From Rikenellaceae bacterium (GTDB taxonomy: Bacteria > Bacteroidota > Bacteroidia > Bacteroidales > Rikenellaceae), in the NCBI GenBank assembly GCA_030529085.1, contig JAUMXM010000019.1, positions 1 through 35,093 of the forward strand: DNA of 35,093 nt, written 5' to 3'. This document shows, one piece after another, positions 1 through 8,846 of this stretch. The notes below the pieces were generated by a model. The model saw nothing but the letters and a program-made list of their open reading frames with translations, made no database searches and had not been told where the DNA came from. Numbering within the stretch: position 1 is the stretch's first letter; every line of letters starts with the position of its first letter. Position numbers and translations under genes: made by a program.

Positions 1-1223
1 AACGGATTGACACCCAGGATATAACCGCTGATACCGCAGGCCTTCTCGAAGAAGTACAGCAGACCACCGATCGTCTCGGCGTTGATCGAGGGAATCTCGA
101 TGCGGATGTTGGGAACGCCGCCGTCCACGTGTGCCAGCTGCACACCCAGCTCGGCCATGCGGTTCACCTCCGAGATGCGCTTGCCGGCCATGAAGTTCAG
201 ACCGTCGAGGTTAGCCTCGTCGGCCTCGATGACCACCTTGTGCATCGGAGCGGCTACCGAGATAATCGTCTCGAAGAGGGTGCGCTCGCCCTCCTGGATA
301 TACTGACCCATCGAGTGCAGGTCGGCCGTGAGGGTCACGCTGGCGGGGAAGATACCCTTGCCCTCCTTGCCCTCCGACTCGCCGTAGAGCTGCTTCCACC
401 ACTCGTTGATGTATTGGAGCTTCGGCTCATACGAACCGAGGATCTCGATCTTCTTGCCATCGGCATAGAGCAGGTTGCGCACGGCAGCGTAGATTGCCGA
501 GGGGTTCTCCTCGAAGGGTACGCCGTCGGCCGTCTGGGCCTCCATCTGCTGGGCACCCTTCACCAGGGCGCGTACATCAACACCGGCTACAGCCAGCGGC
601 AGCAGACCTACGGGGGTCAGCACCGAGAAACGACCACCTACATCGTCGGGAATAACGAAGGTGGGGTAGCCCTCATCCGTGGCGAGTGTCTTCAGGGCGC
701 CGCGAGCCTTGTCCGTCACGGCTACAATGCGCTCGGCGGCCTCGGCCTTGCCGTAGCGCTCCTCGATAGCGGCCTTGATCAGGCGGAAGGCGATAGCCGG
801 CTCGGTCGTCGTACCCGACTTCGAGATCACAATAGCACCAATCGAGTGCTCGGCAGCAGCCTCCATCAACTCGTAGGTGTAGTCCTCCGAGATGTTCTGA
901 CCTGCAAATACCACAACGGGATCCTTCTGCTCCTTCTTGAGCAGCTGGAAGGGGTTGGCCATAGCCTCGAGCACGGCCTTCGCACCGAGGTACGAACCAC
1001 CGATACCGATGCAGATCACCAGGTCGCACTTTGCGCGCAGCTTCTCAGCGGCGGCCACGATGGCGTCGAGGTCGGCATCCGAAATGGAGGAGGGGAGGTT
1101 TACCCAACCCAGGAAATCGTTTCCGGCACCCTCGCCCGAGTGCAACAGGGCGTTGGCTGCCAATGCTTTGGCCTTCATCTCGGCCGAAATCTCATAACCG
1201 GTCTTCGCGTAATCGATTTTCAT
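1..1223 (-). CDS. pgi: Glucose-6-phosphate isomerase (partial, C-terminus outside window)
   Basis: Interconverts glucose-6-phosphate and fructose-6-phosphate in cytosolic glycolysis/gluconeogenesis. The frame runs open from an ATG at 1223-1221 to the window edge, giving about 407 residues; the family in Bacteroidota is about 445, so roughly 40 C-terminal residues are missing. The translation starts [20 protein letters not shown] and contains [12 protein letters not shown], the phosphosugar-binding [14 protein letters not shown] stretch and [10 protein letters not shown], all typical of PGI. The start lies only 30 bases after the gpsA stop on the same strand, with no promoter or terminator between, so the two are probably co-transcribed from the gpsA promoter. 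The identification is firm; only the end is unseen. Confidence 0.95.
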   Translation of the reverse strand, partial: MKIDYAKTGYEISAEMKAKALAANALLHSGEGAGNDFLGWVNLPSSISDADLDAIVAAAEKLRAKCDLVICIGIGGSYLGAKAVLEAMANPFQLLKKEQKDPVVVFAGQNISEDYTYELMEAAAEHSIGAIVISKSGTTTEPAIAFRLIKAAIEERYGKAEAAERIVAVTDKARGALKTLATDEGYPTFVIPDDVGGRFSVLTPVGLLPLAVAGVDVRALVKGAQQMEAQTADGVPFEENPSAIYAAVRNLLYADGKKIEILGSYEPKLQYINEWWKQLYGESEGKEGKGIFPASVTLTADLHSMGQYIQEGERTLFETIISVAAPMHKVVIEADEANLDGLNFMAGKRISEVNRMAELGVQLAHVDGGVPNIRIEIPSINAETIGGLLYFFEKACGISGYILGVNP

Positions 1224-1253
1224 AATTTTTATAGGTTTTTGGTTTTAGTTGCT

Positions 1254-2261
1254 TTAGACGAGTTTGGTGGTGAGGGCCTTCATTGCCTTGCGGGGCGAAA
1301 CCCCCTCGTAGAGGATGCGGTAGACAAAGTCGGCAATCGGCATGTCGACCTTGTGGCGGAAGTTGATGTGGCGGATGCAGTCGGCCGCGAAGTAACCCTC
1401 GGCGACCATCGTCATCTCGTTCAGGGCGGTCTTCACCGAGCAGCCGTGGCCGATGAGGAGTCCCAGGCGGCGGTTGCGCGAGTGGATCGAGTAGGCCGTC
1501 ACAAGCAGGTCGCCCAGGTAGGCCGAGGCCTGCGTGTCGCGGTCGCAGGGGTAGCTCTCGCTCAGGAAGCGGGTCATCTCTGCGGCGCAGTTCGAGATGA
1601 GCACCGCGAGGAAGTTGTCGCCGTAGCCCAGACCGATGGCGATGCCGGCTGCCAGGGCGTAGATATTCTTCAGGATGGCGGCATACTCCGTGCCGTAGAG
1701 GTCCTGCGAGTAGCTCAAATGGATGAACTTCGTGTCGAGCTTGCGGCCGATGAGCTGCGCATTCTCAGGGTCGGTGCAGACCACCGTGAGGTAGGAGAGA
1801 CGCTCGCGCGAAACCTCCTCGGCGTGGGTGGGACCTGTGATCAGGCCGATCTGCTTGTAGGAGAGCTCATACTCGTCGTGCAGGTATTCGACGACGGTCT
1901 GGTAGTCGCCCGGCACGATGCCCTTGATGGCCGAGATGATGAACTTATCCTTGAGCGGCACGGTGAGGGGTGCGAGGAACTCCTTGAGGTAGGCCGAGGG
2001 GACGGCCATGACGATGATGTCGGCCTCGGAGACCACCTTGTTCAGGTCGTCGGAGGGGTCGATCAGGTTGGTGTCGAACTCGTAGTCGCGCAGGTAGCGC
2101 ACGTTGCGACCCTCGGTTTGGAGTGACTCGAGCACCTCGGGGTTGCGTACATACCAGCCTACACGCTCGTTGTTGGCTGTGAGTACACCGACCAACGCTG
2201 TGGCCCAGGTGCCGTATCCGATGACGGCGCAGCGCGCCGAAGAATCTATCTTATAATCCAT
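1254..2261 (-). CDS. gpsA: Glycerol-3-phosphate dehydrogenase [NAD(P)+]
   Basis: Reduces dihydroxyacetone phosphate to sn-glycerol-3-phosphate, the backbone for phospholipid synthesis; cytosolic. The protein is 335 aa, the usual length. The N-terminal Rossmann loop is VIGYGTWATAL (about residues 13-23), a variant of the usual GxGxxG/A. Further GpsA signatures are the IISAIKGI segment, ITGPTHAEEV, the catalytic-lysine region AILKNIYALAAGI, and the C-terminal SRNRRLGLLIGHG substrate-binding segment. A good Bacteroidota promoter lies at 2292-2322. It is the first gene of a gpsA-pgi operon. In Bacteroides I recall lysS preceding this pair; here the neighbour is an esterase gene. Confidence 0.95.
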   Translation of the reverse strand: MDYKIDSSARCAVIGYGTWATALVGVLTANNERVGWYVRNPEVLESLQTEGRNVRYLRDYEFDTNLIDPSDDLNKVVSEADIIVMAVPSAYLKEFLAPLTVPLKDKFIISAIKGIVPGDYQTVVEYLHDEYELSYKQIGLITGPTHAEEVSRERLSYLTVVCTDPENAQLIGRKLDTKFIHLSYSQDLYGTEYAAILKNIYALAAGIAIGLGYGDNFLAVLISNCAAEMTRFLSESYPCDRDTQASAYLGDLLVTAYSIHSRNRRLGLLIGHGCSVKTALNEMTMVAEGYFAADCIRHINFRHKVDMPIADFVYRILYEGVSPRKAMKALTTKLV

Positions 2262-2291
2262 TACGGAGTCTTTTTATCAGGGTTATCCTTA

Positions 2292-2322
2292 CAAAGATAG
2301 CAAAATAGAATGCAAATGCAAA
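2292..2322 (-). promoter_or_regulatory. gpsA promoter (Bacteroidota type)
   Basis: On the minus strand a TATCTTTG -7 element (2299-2292) is preceded after 19 bp by TTTTG (2322-2319), matching the TTTG/TAnnTTTG consensus. It is 30 bases upstream of the gpsA start and implies a short leader. Confidence 0.7.
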
Positions 2323-2340
2323 ATTTTGATTTTTGATTTC

Positions 2341-3639
2341 TTACTCCAATTGTGCTTTCATCCAGGCGATGGCCTCCTCGTGCACCTCCTTGTAGCGCCA
2401 GTGGTAGGAGGCGGGGTTCATTACAATCTTCTTGGGGGCCGTGATGACATTCAGTGCCGCGCAGACCGAGGTCGGGGGGCAGGTGTTGTCGTTGAAGCCG
2501 TAGTTGTAGAAGCCCTTGCACTTGATCTTGCGGGCGAAGTTGACCACATCGTAGTAGCCCATCACGCGGATCGCCTTCTTGCGGTTGATGCCCGGTTGTG
2601 CATCGGGGGTGGCGAACATGCGGGGCCAACCTCCGGCGCGACCTACCATGTAGCCGCTCACATCCGAGAGGGCGGGGTAGAACGAGGCCACGAAGTCGAT
2701 CTCGGGGTGGAGTCCCGCCGTGACGATCGAGAGGGCACCGCCCTGGCTGCCACCCGTCACGCCGACATTCTTGCCGTCCCACTCGGGGAGGGTCATCAGG
2801 TAGTCGATCGCCTTGACGCAGCCTGCATAGACGCGGCGGTAGTAGTAGTCGTTCTTATCCTCAATTCCCGTGTACCAATAGTCGCCCAGGCGCTCCTTCT
2901 CGGCCTGGATAAAGTCGTCCGAGGCGTTGATCGGCATGCCGTGCACCTCCATCGTGAAGGTGATGAAGCCCGCCTTGGCGTAGATCATCGAGGGGTTGAT
3001 GCGCTTCGTGCCGGCACCGGGGGGCACCAGCAGCACGGGGTGCTTCTCGCCGTCGTTCGGGATTGTTACGTAGCCGTAGATCGAGCCGCCCTCCGTGTCG
3101 CAGGCGATGCGGACCATCGTCGTCGTGTAGTTCTCGTTCGTGTACTTGGGGTCGGTGATGGGGGTCACCTCAACGGGGGTCTCAACGGCGCGTGCCTTTT
3201 TGAGGGTCTGCTCCCAGAAGAAGTCGAAGTCGAGGGGCTTGCCGATCGAGGGCTCGATATCCTTCACGTCGAATCCCACCTTGACCGTCTCGGTGTAGCT
3301 CTGGCCGTAGAGGTCGAATTTGATCGTGCAGTAGCGGAATCCGGGCATCGTGACACCGCCCACGGGCACTACTGCCTCGCCACGACGGAATACGGTCGTA
3401 CCCTTTGTGTCGGCCTCCAGACGATCGGGACCTGCTTCGTAGTGGATCGTGACCCCCTCCAGGCCGCTACCGCCCCCCTTGGCAAAGAGGCGCAGCGTGG
3501 GCTCCTCGCCCACCTTGTAGAGGCAGTCGGCGTGGTCGGCCAAGACCAAAAAATCGACATAGGGGGCACCGGCTCGCACCTGGGCCGTCAGAGTTGCGGC
3601 ACCCAAAAGTGCCACAAGAATCAGCAGAAGACGTTTCAT
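2341..3639 (-). CDS. Secreted CE7-family acetyl (xylan) esterase
   Basis: Predicted to remove acetyl groups from xylan, xylo-oligosaccharides or other acetylated sugars, exported to the periplasm or surface. It is 432 aa. Residues 1-20 are a clear signal peptide (MKRLLLILVALLGAATLTAQ). Residues ~21-125 look like an N-terminal beta domain; ~130-432 are the alpha/beta hydrolase. The nucleophile elbow is GGSQGG with Ser at about 298, the acid is probably Asp384 in GFNDNTCPP and the base His413 in ASYHW, the triad expected for acetylxylan esterase/cephalosporin-C deacetylase. RGEAVVPVGG and PPGAGTKRI also fit. It is a single-gene unit: the gene upstream in transcription (aldolase) ends in a terminator. 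Substrate cannot be told from sequence, and no other polysaccharide-degradation gene is nearby. Confidence 0.85.
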   Translation of the reverse strand: MKRLLLILVALLGAATLTAQVRAGAPYVDFLVLADHADCLYKVGEEPTLRLFAKGGGSGLEGVTIHYEAGPDRLEADTKGTTVFRRGEAVVPVGGVTMPGFRYCTIKFDLYGQSYTETVKVGFDVKDIEPSIGKPLDFDFFWEQTLKKARAVETPVEVTPITDPKYTNENYTTTMVRIACDTEGGSIYGYVTIPNDGEKHPVLLVPPGAGTKRINPSMIYAKAGFITFTMEVHGMPINASDDFIQAEKERLGDYWYTGIEDKNDYYYRRVYAGCVKAIDYLMTLPEWDGKNVGVTGGSQGGALSIVTAGLHPEIDFVASFYPALSDVSGYMVGRAGGWPRMFATPDAQPGINRKKAIRVMGYYDVVNFARKIKCKGFYNYGFNDNTCPPTSVCAALNVITAPKKIVMNPASYHWRYKEVHEEAIAWMKAQLE

Positions 3640-3665
3640 AACTCGAAAGTAGGTTTACATTTTCC

Positions 3666-3673
3666 CAAAGATA
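3666..3673 (-). promoter_or_regulatory. Possible -7 element for the CE7 esterase
   Basis: TATCTTTG on the minus strand, 27 bases upstream of the esterase start, fits the -7 consensus. No convincing -33 TTG is seen 19-21 bp upstream, where the DNA is a plain A/T tract. Confidence 0.45.
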
Positions 3674-3688
3674 GCAAAAAAAGAATGA

Positions 3689-3820
3689 AAAATTAAAAAT
3701 TAGAGATTAAAAATTGGGGGAGATGGAGGGTATAGGTCGCAATAGGTCATTATAAGTCGCTATAGGGTTTCCTTTAGTTGCCTTTAGAAACCCTTAATCC
3801 CCTTTAGCTCCCTTTATTAC
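3689..3820. repeat. A/T-rich tract plus nine-unit 10-bp periodic array
   Basis: An A/T tract (about 3689-3715, repeated TTAAAAATT-like units) and a short G-rich stretch lead into nine consecutive 10-mers in exact register from 3731: first TATAGGTCGC-like units, then CCTTTAGNNN-like units, ending CCTTTATTAC. It lies between the aldolase terminator and the esterase promoter and has no coding potential. The same unit order recurs at 25391-25460. Confidence 0.75.
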
Positions 3821-3825
3821 CCGAC

Positions 3826-3853
3826 AAAAAAAGGGCACCCAAAACGGATGCCC
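3826..3853 (-). terminator. Intrinsic terminator of the aldolase gene
   Basis: On the minus strand the RNA has an 8-bp stem (GGGCATCC / GGGTGCCC, one G-U pair), a 5-nt loop and a run of seven U. It starts 21 bases after the aldolase stop. Confidence 0.85.
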
Positions 3854-3874
3854 AATCGTTGCATTTGCAGCGCT

Positions 3875-4870
3875 TTACTCTGCCTTGCCGGCCGAGCCAA
3901 GCACGTTCTCGCACTTGTGCATGTAGAGCTTCTTGAGCTCCTCGCGAGCGGGACCCAGGTACTTGCGGGGGTCGAACTCGGCGGGCTTCTCGATCATCAC
4001 CTTGCGCACGGCAGCGGTCATAGCCAGACGGCCGTCCGAGTCGATGTTGATCTTGCAAACGGCGCTCTTGGCAGCCTTGCGGAGCTGATCCTCGGGAATA
4101 CCGATAGCATCCTTCAGGGCGCCACCGTACTCGTTGATGATCTTCACATACTCCTGGGGCACCGACGACGAGCCGTGCAGTACGATGGGGAAGCCGGGGA
4201 GCTGCTTCTCGATCTCGGCCAGGATGTCGAAACGCAGTTCGGGCGGCACGAGGATACCCTCCTCATTGCGCGTGCACTGCTCGGGCTTGAACTTGTTGGC
4301 GCCGTGCGACGTACCGATCGAGATGGCGAGCGAATCCACGCCCGTCTTCGTTACGAAGTCGATAACCTCCTCGGGGCGGGTGTAGTTCGAAACCTCGGCC
4401 GAAACCTCGTCCTCAACGCCGGCCAAAACGCCGAGCTCACCCTCAACCGAAACGTCGTGGGCGTGAGCGTACTCTACGACCTTCTTCGTCAGGGCGATGT
4501 TCTCCTCATAGGGGAGGTGCGAACCGTCGATCATCACCGACGAGAAGCCCATATCGATGCAGCTCTTGCACAATTCGAACGAGTTACCGTGGTCGAGGTG
4601 GAGTACGATGGGAATATTCTTACCCAGCTCCTTGGCATACTCGACAGCACCCTGTGCCATGTAGCGCAGCAGCGTCTGGTTGGCGTAGTTGCGGGCACCC
4701 GACGATACCTGCAGGATAACGGGCGACGAGCACTCTACGCAAGCCGAGATGATGGCCTGCAGCTGCTCCATGTTGTTGAAATTGAATGCGGGAATGGCAT
4801 AACCACCCTCAATAGCCTTGGCGAAAATCTCACGCGTGTTCACCAGGCCCAACTCCTTGTAAGAAACCAT
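3875..4870 (-). CDS. fba: Class II fructose-bisphosphate aldolase
   Basis: Zinc-dependent cleavage of fructose-1,6-bisphosphate to glyceraldehyde-3-phosphate and dihydroxyacetone phosphate; cytosolic glycolysis. It is 331 aa. Seen motifs: IPAFNFNNMEQ near the N-terminus; HLDHGNSFE with Asp93 (catalytic) and His94 (zinc); IDGSHLPYEENI; VEGELGVLAG; SIGTSHGANKF and LHGSSSVP, which carry the remaining metal and phosphate ligands. The length and the YTRPEEVIDFV-type segment fit the long class II group common in Bacteroidota. It has its own promoter and terminator, so it is monocistronic, and is divergent from the fumarase operon across a 449-bp repeat-filled intergenic region. Confidence 0.95.
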   Translation of the reverse strand: MVSYKELGLVNTREIFAKAIEGGYAIPAFNFNNMEQLQAIISACVECSSPVILQVSSGARNYANQTLLRYMAQGAVEYAKELGKNIPIVLHLDHGNSFELCKSCIDMGFSSVMIDGSHLPYEENIALTKKVVEYAHAHDVSVEGELGVLAGVEDEVSAEVSNYTRPEEVIDFVTKTGVDSLAISIGTSHGANKFKPEQCTRNEEGILVPPELRFDILAEIEKQLPGFPIVLHGSSSVPQEYVKIINEYGGALKDAIGIPEDQLRKAAKSAVCKINIDSDGRLAMTAAVRKVMIEKPAEFDPRKYLGPAREELKKLYMHKCENVLGSAGKAE

Positions 4871-4932
4871 AGTTGTTTGTTGATTTTATGTAAGTTAAAT
4901 GAATTGTTCTGCTTAACGCGCACAATGCACCG

Positions 4933-4964
4933 CAAATTTATAAAATAAAACGCAAGAAAGCAAA
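4933..4964 (-). promoter_or_regulatory. fba promoter
   Basis: Minus-strand TAAATTTG (4940-4933) with TTTG at 4964-4961, spacer 20 bp: a full match to the Bacteroidota consensus. The leader would be about 55 nt. Confidence 0.75.
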
Positions 4965-4970
4965 GCGGGA

Positions 4971-5147
4971 GTTAAAAATTAAAGGTTAAAAGTTAAAAAT
5001 TGAGGGTTTGAAAGGGTGGCTAAGGGAGGCTGAAGGAGGCTAAAGGAAACTAAGGGGCCCCCTTAGCAACCCTTAATCTCCTTTAATCCCCTATAGCGAC
5101 CTATCCCCAATTCCCAATTCTTAATTTTTAATCTTTAATTTTTAATT
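4971..5147. repeat. 177-bp compound inverted repeat built of 10-bp units
   Basis: This fills most of the 449-bp gap between the divergent fba and fumarase genes. The outer arms are A/T-rich and inverted (4971-5006 against 5112-5147, both built of TTAAAAATT/TTAAAGNTTAAAA units). Inside are 10-mers in exact register from 5011: purine-rich GGCTAAGGGA-type units to about 5050, then their pyrimidine counterparts (CCTTTAATCC-type) to 5108, meeting at a near-palindrome at 5050-5066 (CTAAGGGGCCCCCTTAG). No ORF is supported. Because it lies between two outward-facing promoters it is not placed as an ordinary terminator. The rest of the gap holds only the two promoters and leaders. Confidence 0.75.
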
Positions 5148-5193
5148 TGAAATTCTCTTTCTTTGTTTTGTAAAAACAATCCCGCGCAAAAAG

Positions 5194-5224
5194 TTGGGCA
5201 AACGGATTGTTTTTTGTAATTTTG
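5194..5224 (+). promoter_or_regulatory. Fumarase operon promoter
   Basis: TTG at 5194-5196, 20-bp spacer, TAATTTTG at 5217-5224: a full Bacteroidota-type match. Start of transcription would be near 5231, giving a leader of about 90 nt. Confidence 0.75.
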
Positions 5225-5319
5225 TCGGTTGGATGCACGCCATCCGCTCCAAGCGGACAGCTACCAAGCAAAAACCAAGCAAAAACAGAGAAACAAAACA
5301 ATAAAACACTACAACTATT

Positions 5320-6933
5320 ATGGCAGATTTCATCTATCAGGAGCCCTTCCCGATCGTGGAGGACAAAACCGAGTATCGTCTTGTGACGAAGGAGTATGTG
5401 AAGGTCGTTGAGTGCGACGGACGCAAGATTCTCAAAATCGACCCCAAGGGTCTGGAGCTCCTCTCGAAGGAGGCCTACAGCGATGTCTCGTTCTACCTGC
5501 GTGCTTCGCATCTCCAGAAGTTGAACAACATCCTGAACGATCCCGAGGCTACCGACAACGATAAGTTCGTGGCCTACACGATGCTCATGAACCAGTGCGT
5601 GGCTGCCGAGGGCGAGCTGCCCACCTGCCAGGATACGGGTACGGCCATCTGTATCGGCCACAAGGGCGAGGATGTATGGACCGGCGCCGACGATGCTGAG
5701 CATATCTCGCGCGGTGTCTACGAGACCTACAAGGAGCGCAACCTCCGCTACTCGCAGGTGGTTCCCTTCACGATGATCGACGAGAAGAACTCGGCTACGA
5801 ACCTTCCCGCCCAGATCGACCTCTATGCCGGCAAGCCGGGTATGGAGTATGAGTTCTTGTTTATCACCAAGGGTGGCGGCTCGGCCAACAAGACCTTCCT
5901 CTACCAGCAGACCAAGGCGCTGCTCAACGAGGCTTCGCTCACGAAGTTCATCACCGACCATATTAAGGACCTCGGTACTTCGGCCTGCCCGCCCTACCAC
6001 CTGGCCATCTGCATCGGCGGTACTTCGGCCGAGATGTGCCTCTCGACCGTCAAGAAGGCTTCGGCCGGTTACCTCGACGAGCTGCCCACCTCGGGTAACG
6101 AGGGTGGCCGCTGCTTCCGCGATTTGGAGTGGGAGGAGAAGGTGCTGAAGATCTGCCGCGAGAGCGGTATCGGTGCCCAGTTCGGTGGTAAGTACTTCGT
6201 ACACGACGTTCGCGTGATTCGCGCTCCGCGCCACGCCGCATCGTGCCCCGTGGCCATCGGCGTAAGCTGCTCGGCCGACCGCAACATCAAGGCCAAGATC
6301 ACCCCCGAGGGTATCTTTGTCGAGCAGCTGGAGAAGAACCCCGCCCGCTTCCTGCCCGCCGAGGCTCCCGCTATGTCGCCTGCCGTCGATATCGACCTCG
6401 ATGAGGGTATGGACAAGGTACGCGAGACGCTCACGAAGTATCCCATCAAGACGCGCCTGAACCTGAAGGGTACGCTCATCGTAGCCCGCGATATCGCCCA
6501 CGCCCGCATCAAGCAGATGGTCGACAACGGCGAGCCGATGCCCGACTATTTCAAGAAGCACCCCGTCTACTATGCCGGTCCGGCCAAGACCCCCGCAGGT
6601 ATGGCTTCGGGCTCGTTCGGCCCCACGACGGCAGGTCGTATGGACCCCTACGTCGATCTCTTCCAGTCGATGGGTGGCTCGATGGTGATGGTGGCCAAGG
6701 GTAACCGCTCGCAGGAGGTGACCGACGCTTGCCAGAAGCATGGCGGCTTCTACCTCGGCTCGATTGGTGGCCCGGCAGCTATCCTGGCCAAGAACTCGAT
6801 CAAGTCGGTCGAGGTGGTCGACTTCCCCGAGCTGGGTATGGAGGCTGTGCGCAAGATCTACGTCGAGAACTTCCCCGCCTTCATCATCGTAGATGATAAG
6901 GGCAACGACTTTTTTGCCGATTTCAAACACTAA
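5320..6933 (+). CDS. fumB: Class I fumarate hydratase (oxygen-labile 4Fe-4S)
   Basis: Hydrates fumarate to (S)-malate, or the reverse in the anaerobic reductive branch leading to succinate. It is 537 aa, a single chain containing both alpha and beta parts, close to E. coli FumA/FumB (548). Three cysteines sit where the cluster ligands are expected: Cys103 in PTCQDTGTA, Cys223 in SACPPYH and Cys317 in [35 protein letters not shown] and the C-terminal [20 protein letters not shown] are further family signatures. First gene of an operon; batD follows after 27 bases with only a small hairpin between. The symbol fumB is by general resemblance; fumA would be equally acceptable. Confidence 0.93.
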   Translation: MADFIYQEPFPIVEDKTEYRLVTKEYVKVVECDGRKILKIDPKGLELLSKEAYSDVSFYLRASHLQKLNNILNDPEATDNDKFVAYTMLMNQCVAAEGELPTCQDTGTAICIGHKGEDVWTGADDAEHISRGVYETYKERNLRYSQVVPFTMIDEKNSATNLPAQIDLYAGKPGMEYEFLFITKGGGSANKTFLYQQTKALLNEASLTKFITDHIKDLGTSACPPYHLAICIGGTSAEMCLSTVKKASAGYLDELPTSGNEGGRCFRDLEWEEKVLKICRESGIGAQFGGKYFVHDVRVIRAPRHAASCPVAIGVSCSADRNIKAKITPEGIFVEQLEKNPARFLPAEAPAMSPAVDIDLDEGMDKVRETLTKYPIKTRLNLKGTLIVARDIAHARIKQMVDNGEPMPDYFKKHPVYYAGPAKTPAGMASGSFGPTTAGRMDPYVDLFQSMGGSMVMVAKGNRSQEVTDACQKHGGFYLGSIGGPAAILAKNSIKSVEVVDFPELGMEAVRKIYVENFPAFIIVDDKGNDFFADFKH

Positions 6934-6960
6934 AATCCGATACTGAGGCGTTTTAACGCT

Positions 6961-8829
6961 ATGAAACAACTCTTTGTAAAACTCACGATGGTGGCCCTGC
7001 TCCTCGTCCAGACCCTCGCGGCCTGGGCGGCGGGCAAGCCCATCTTCGAGGTCTCTACCCCCCTCACGGTGGCGGTGGGTGAGGCGTTCCGTGTCGAGTT
7101 CCAGCTCAATGCCAAGCCCGACAAGGATAGCTTCCAAGCCCCCACGTTCGAGGGTTTCGATGTCCTGGCAGGTCCTGCCGTGTCGTCGGGTCAGTCGATT
7201 CAGATTATCAACGGCCAGATGACCAAGGATGTCAACTACACCTACACCTTTGTCTTGCTGCCCAAGACAGCCGGCACGACCACCATTGGCGTAGCCCAGG
7301 TCGAGGTCGATGGCGAGGTGGTGCGCACCAATGCCCAACCGATCGAGGTGGTGGACGAGGCTTCGGCTCCCGCCGTGCAGGGCTCCACGACCGAGAAGCA
7401 ACAGCAGCGCGAGTCGAATCAGTCGGCTGCCCAAAATCGCGTCGCCGAGGATGATGTCCTGCTGCGTGCTGTGGTCTCGAAACGTACGGTCTATAAGAAC
7501 GAGCCGCTGCATGTGACCTACAAACTCTATACGCGTGTCCCCTTTGTCGACTACTCGTTCGATGCCACCCCCACCTTCAACGGCTTCTGGGCACAGGATC
7601 TGGTCAATAAGAAGACCAACGCCCAATCGAGCCGCGAGACCTACAACGGCAAGGTCTACGAGACCTATGTGCTGGGCGATTGGTTGCTCTATCCGCAGCA
7701 GGCAGGTGCTTTGAGCATCGACCCGATGGGGATGACGATCGTAGCCCAGGTGGTGGTCCAGAGCCGCAACTTCGACCCCTTCTTTGGCAGTGGTCACGAG
7801 GTCTACAACGTGCCCCGCAAGGTGCGCTCGCAGCCCGTCACGATTCAGGTCAAGCAGCTCCCCCAGGGTGCTCCGGCCAGCTTTACGGGTGCTGTGGGTA
7901 ACTTTACGATGGAGTGCACGGCCCCCTCGCAACAGCTCGCAGCCAACTCGGCAGCCACCTACACGGTGCGCATCGCCGGTACGGGTAACCTGACCTTTGT
8001 CCAGGCTCCGAAGCTGAGTCTCCCGACCTCCTTCGAGCAGTACAACGTCAAGACTACCGAGGCGATCAATGCCTCGGCTACGGGTATCTCGGGCTATCGC
8101 CAATTCGAGTATCCCTTTATTGCTCGCGCCGAGGGGCAGTTCGAGATCCCTTCGGTCGAGTTCTCCTTCTTCGATCCGCAGCGCATGCAGTACCGCACGC
8201 TCAGCTCGAAGTCGCTCATGATGGATATCCAGCCCGACGCCAAGGGTACAGCCTCCTCCGAGGCGGTTGTTCTGTCGGGTCGCGGCCTCTCGAAAGAGGA
8301 GGTGCGCCTCCTGGGTGAGGATATCCGCTTCATTAAGCTCGGCAAGTCGCATCTCAAAGAGCAGCGTGAGCCCTTCATCTTCAGCACGGCCTACTGGGCG
8401 GTGTTGGGAGCCATTACGCTTCTCTTCGGTTTTGTCTACTACAGCCTGCGTCGCCGCATCCGCGAGTCGCAGAACCTGGTTCTGGTGCGCGGCAAGCGTG
8501 CTAATAAGGTGGCCTTGCAACGCTTCCGTGCCGCCCGTGGCTACATGGAGAAGCAGGAGCGTCAGGGTTTCTACGAGGAGATGCTGCGCGCCCTGTGGGG
8601 CTATATGGGCGATAAGTTCAACATTCCGGTCTCGAACCTCACGAAGGAGCATGTCCGCGACGAGCTCTCGAAGCGCGGCATCGCGGAGCAGGAGGCGCAA
8701 CGCTTCTCGCAGATCATCACCCAGTGTGACGAGGCGCAGTATTCGCCTGCCGCCACAGCTCAGATGCAGGAGGTCTATGCTGCCGGTGTCGATCTGGTGT
8801 CGGCCATCGAGCAGAAGATCAAACGCTAA
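6961..8829 (+). CDS. batD: BatD, oxygen-tolerance (aerotolerance) membrane protein
   Basis: BatD is a large exported protein of the Bacteroides aerotolerance (Bat) operon; its exact biochemical role is unknown. The protein is 622 aa: a signal peptide at 1-24 (MKQLFVKLTMVALLLVQTLA...), a long extracytoplasmic region of Ig-like beta domains (~27-460) with the family feature VAVGEAFRVEFQLNAKPD, repeated FEGF/FNGFWAQDL-type sequences and a PRKVRSQPVTIQV strand, one transmembrane helix at ~477-496 (AVLGAITLLFGFVYYSL), then a basic cytoplasmic tail of ~120 residues that is largely helical. It is followed 17 bases later by batE. batA, batB and batC, usually next to it, are not in the window. Confidence 0.9.
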   Translation: MKQLFVKLTMVALLLVQTLAAWAAGKPIFEVSTPLTVAVGEAFRVEFQLNAKPDKDSFQAPTFEGFDVLAGPAVSSGQSIQIINGQMTKDVNYTYTFVLLPKTAGTTTIGVAQVEVDGEVVRTNAQPIEVVDEASAPAVQGSTTEKQQQRESNQSAAQNRVAEDDVLLRAVVSKRTVYKNEPLHVTYKLYTRVPFVDYSFDATPTFNGFWAQDLVNKKTNAQSSRETYNGKVYETYVLGDWLLYPQQAGALSIDPMGMTIVAQVVVQSRNFDPFFGSGHEVYNVPRKVRSQPVTIQVKQLPQGAPASFTGAVGNFTMECTAPSQQLAANSAATYTVRIAGTGNLTFVQAPKLSLPTSFEQYNVKTTEAINASATGISGYRQFEYPFIARAEGQFEIPSVEFSFFDPQRMQYRTLSSKSLMMDIQPDAKGTASSEAVVLSGRGLSKEEVRLLGEDIRFIKLGKSHLKEQREPFIFSTAYWAVLGAITLLFGFVYYSLRRRIRESQNLVLVRGKRANKVALQRFRAARGYMEKQERQGFYEEMLRALWGYMGDKFNIPVSNLTKEHVRDELSKRGIAEQEAQRFSQIITQCDEAQYSPAATAQMQEVYAAGVDLVSAIEQKIKR

Positions 8830-8846
8830 AGAACGCAATTTTGACC

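Noticed and set aside
129-2126. 665-codon plus-strand frame opposite pgi and gpsA
   Set aside because: It spans two real minus-strand genes and their gap; its sequence mirrors their codon usage and matches no family.
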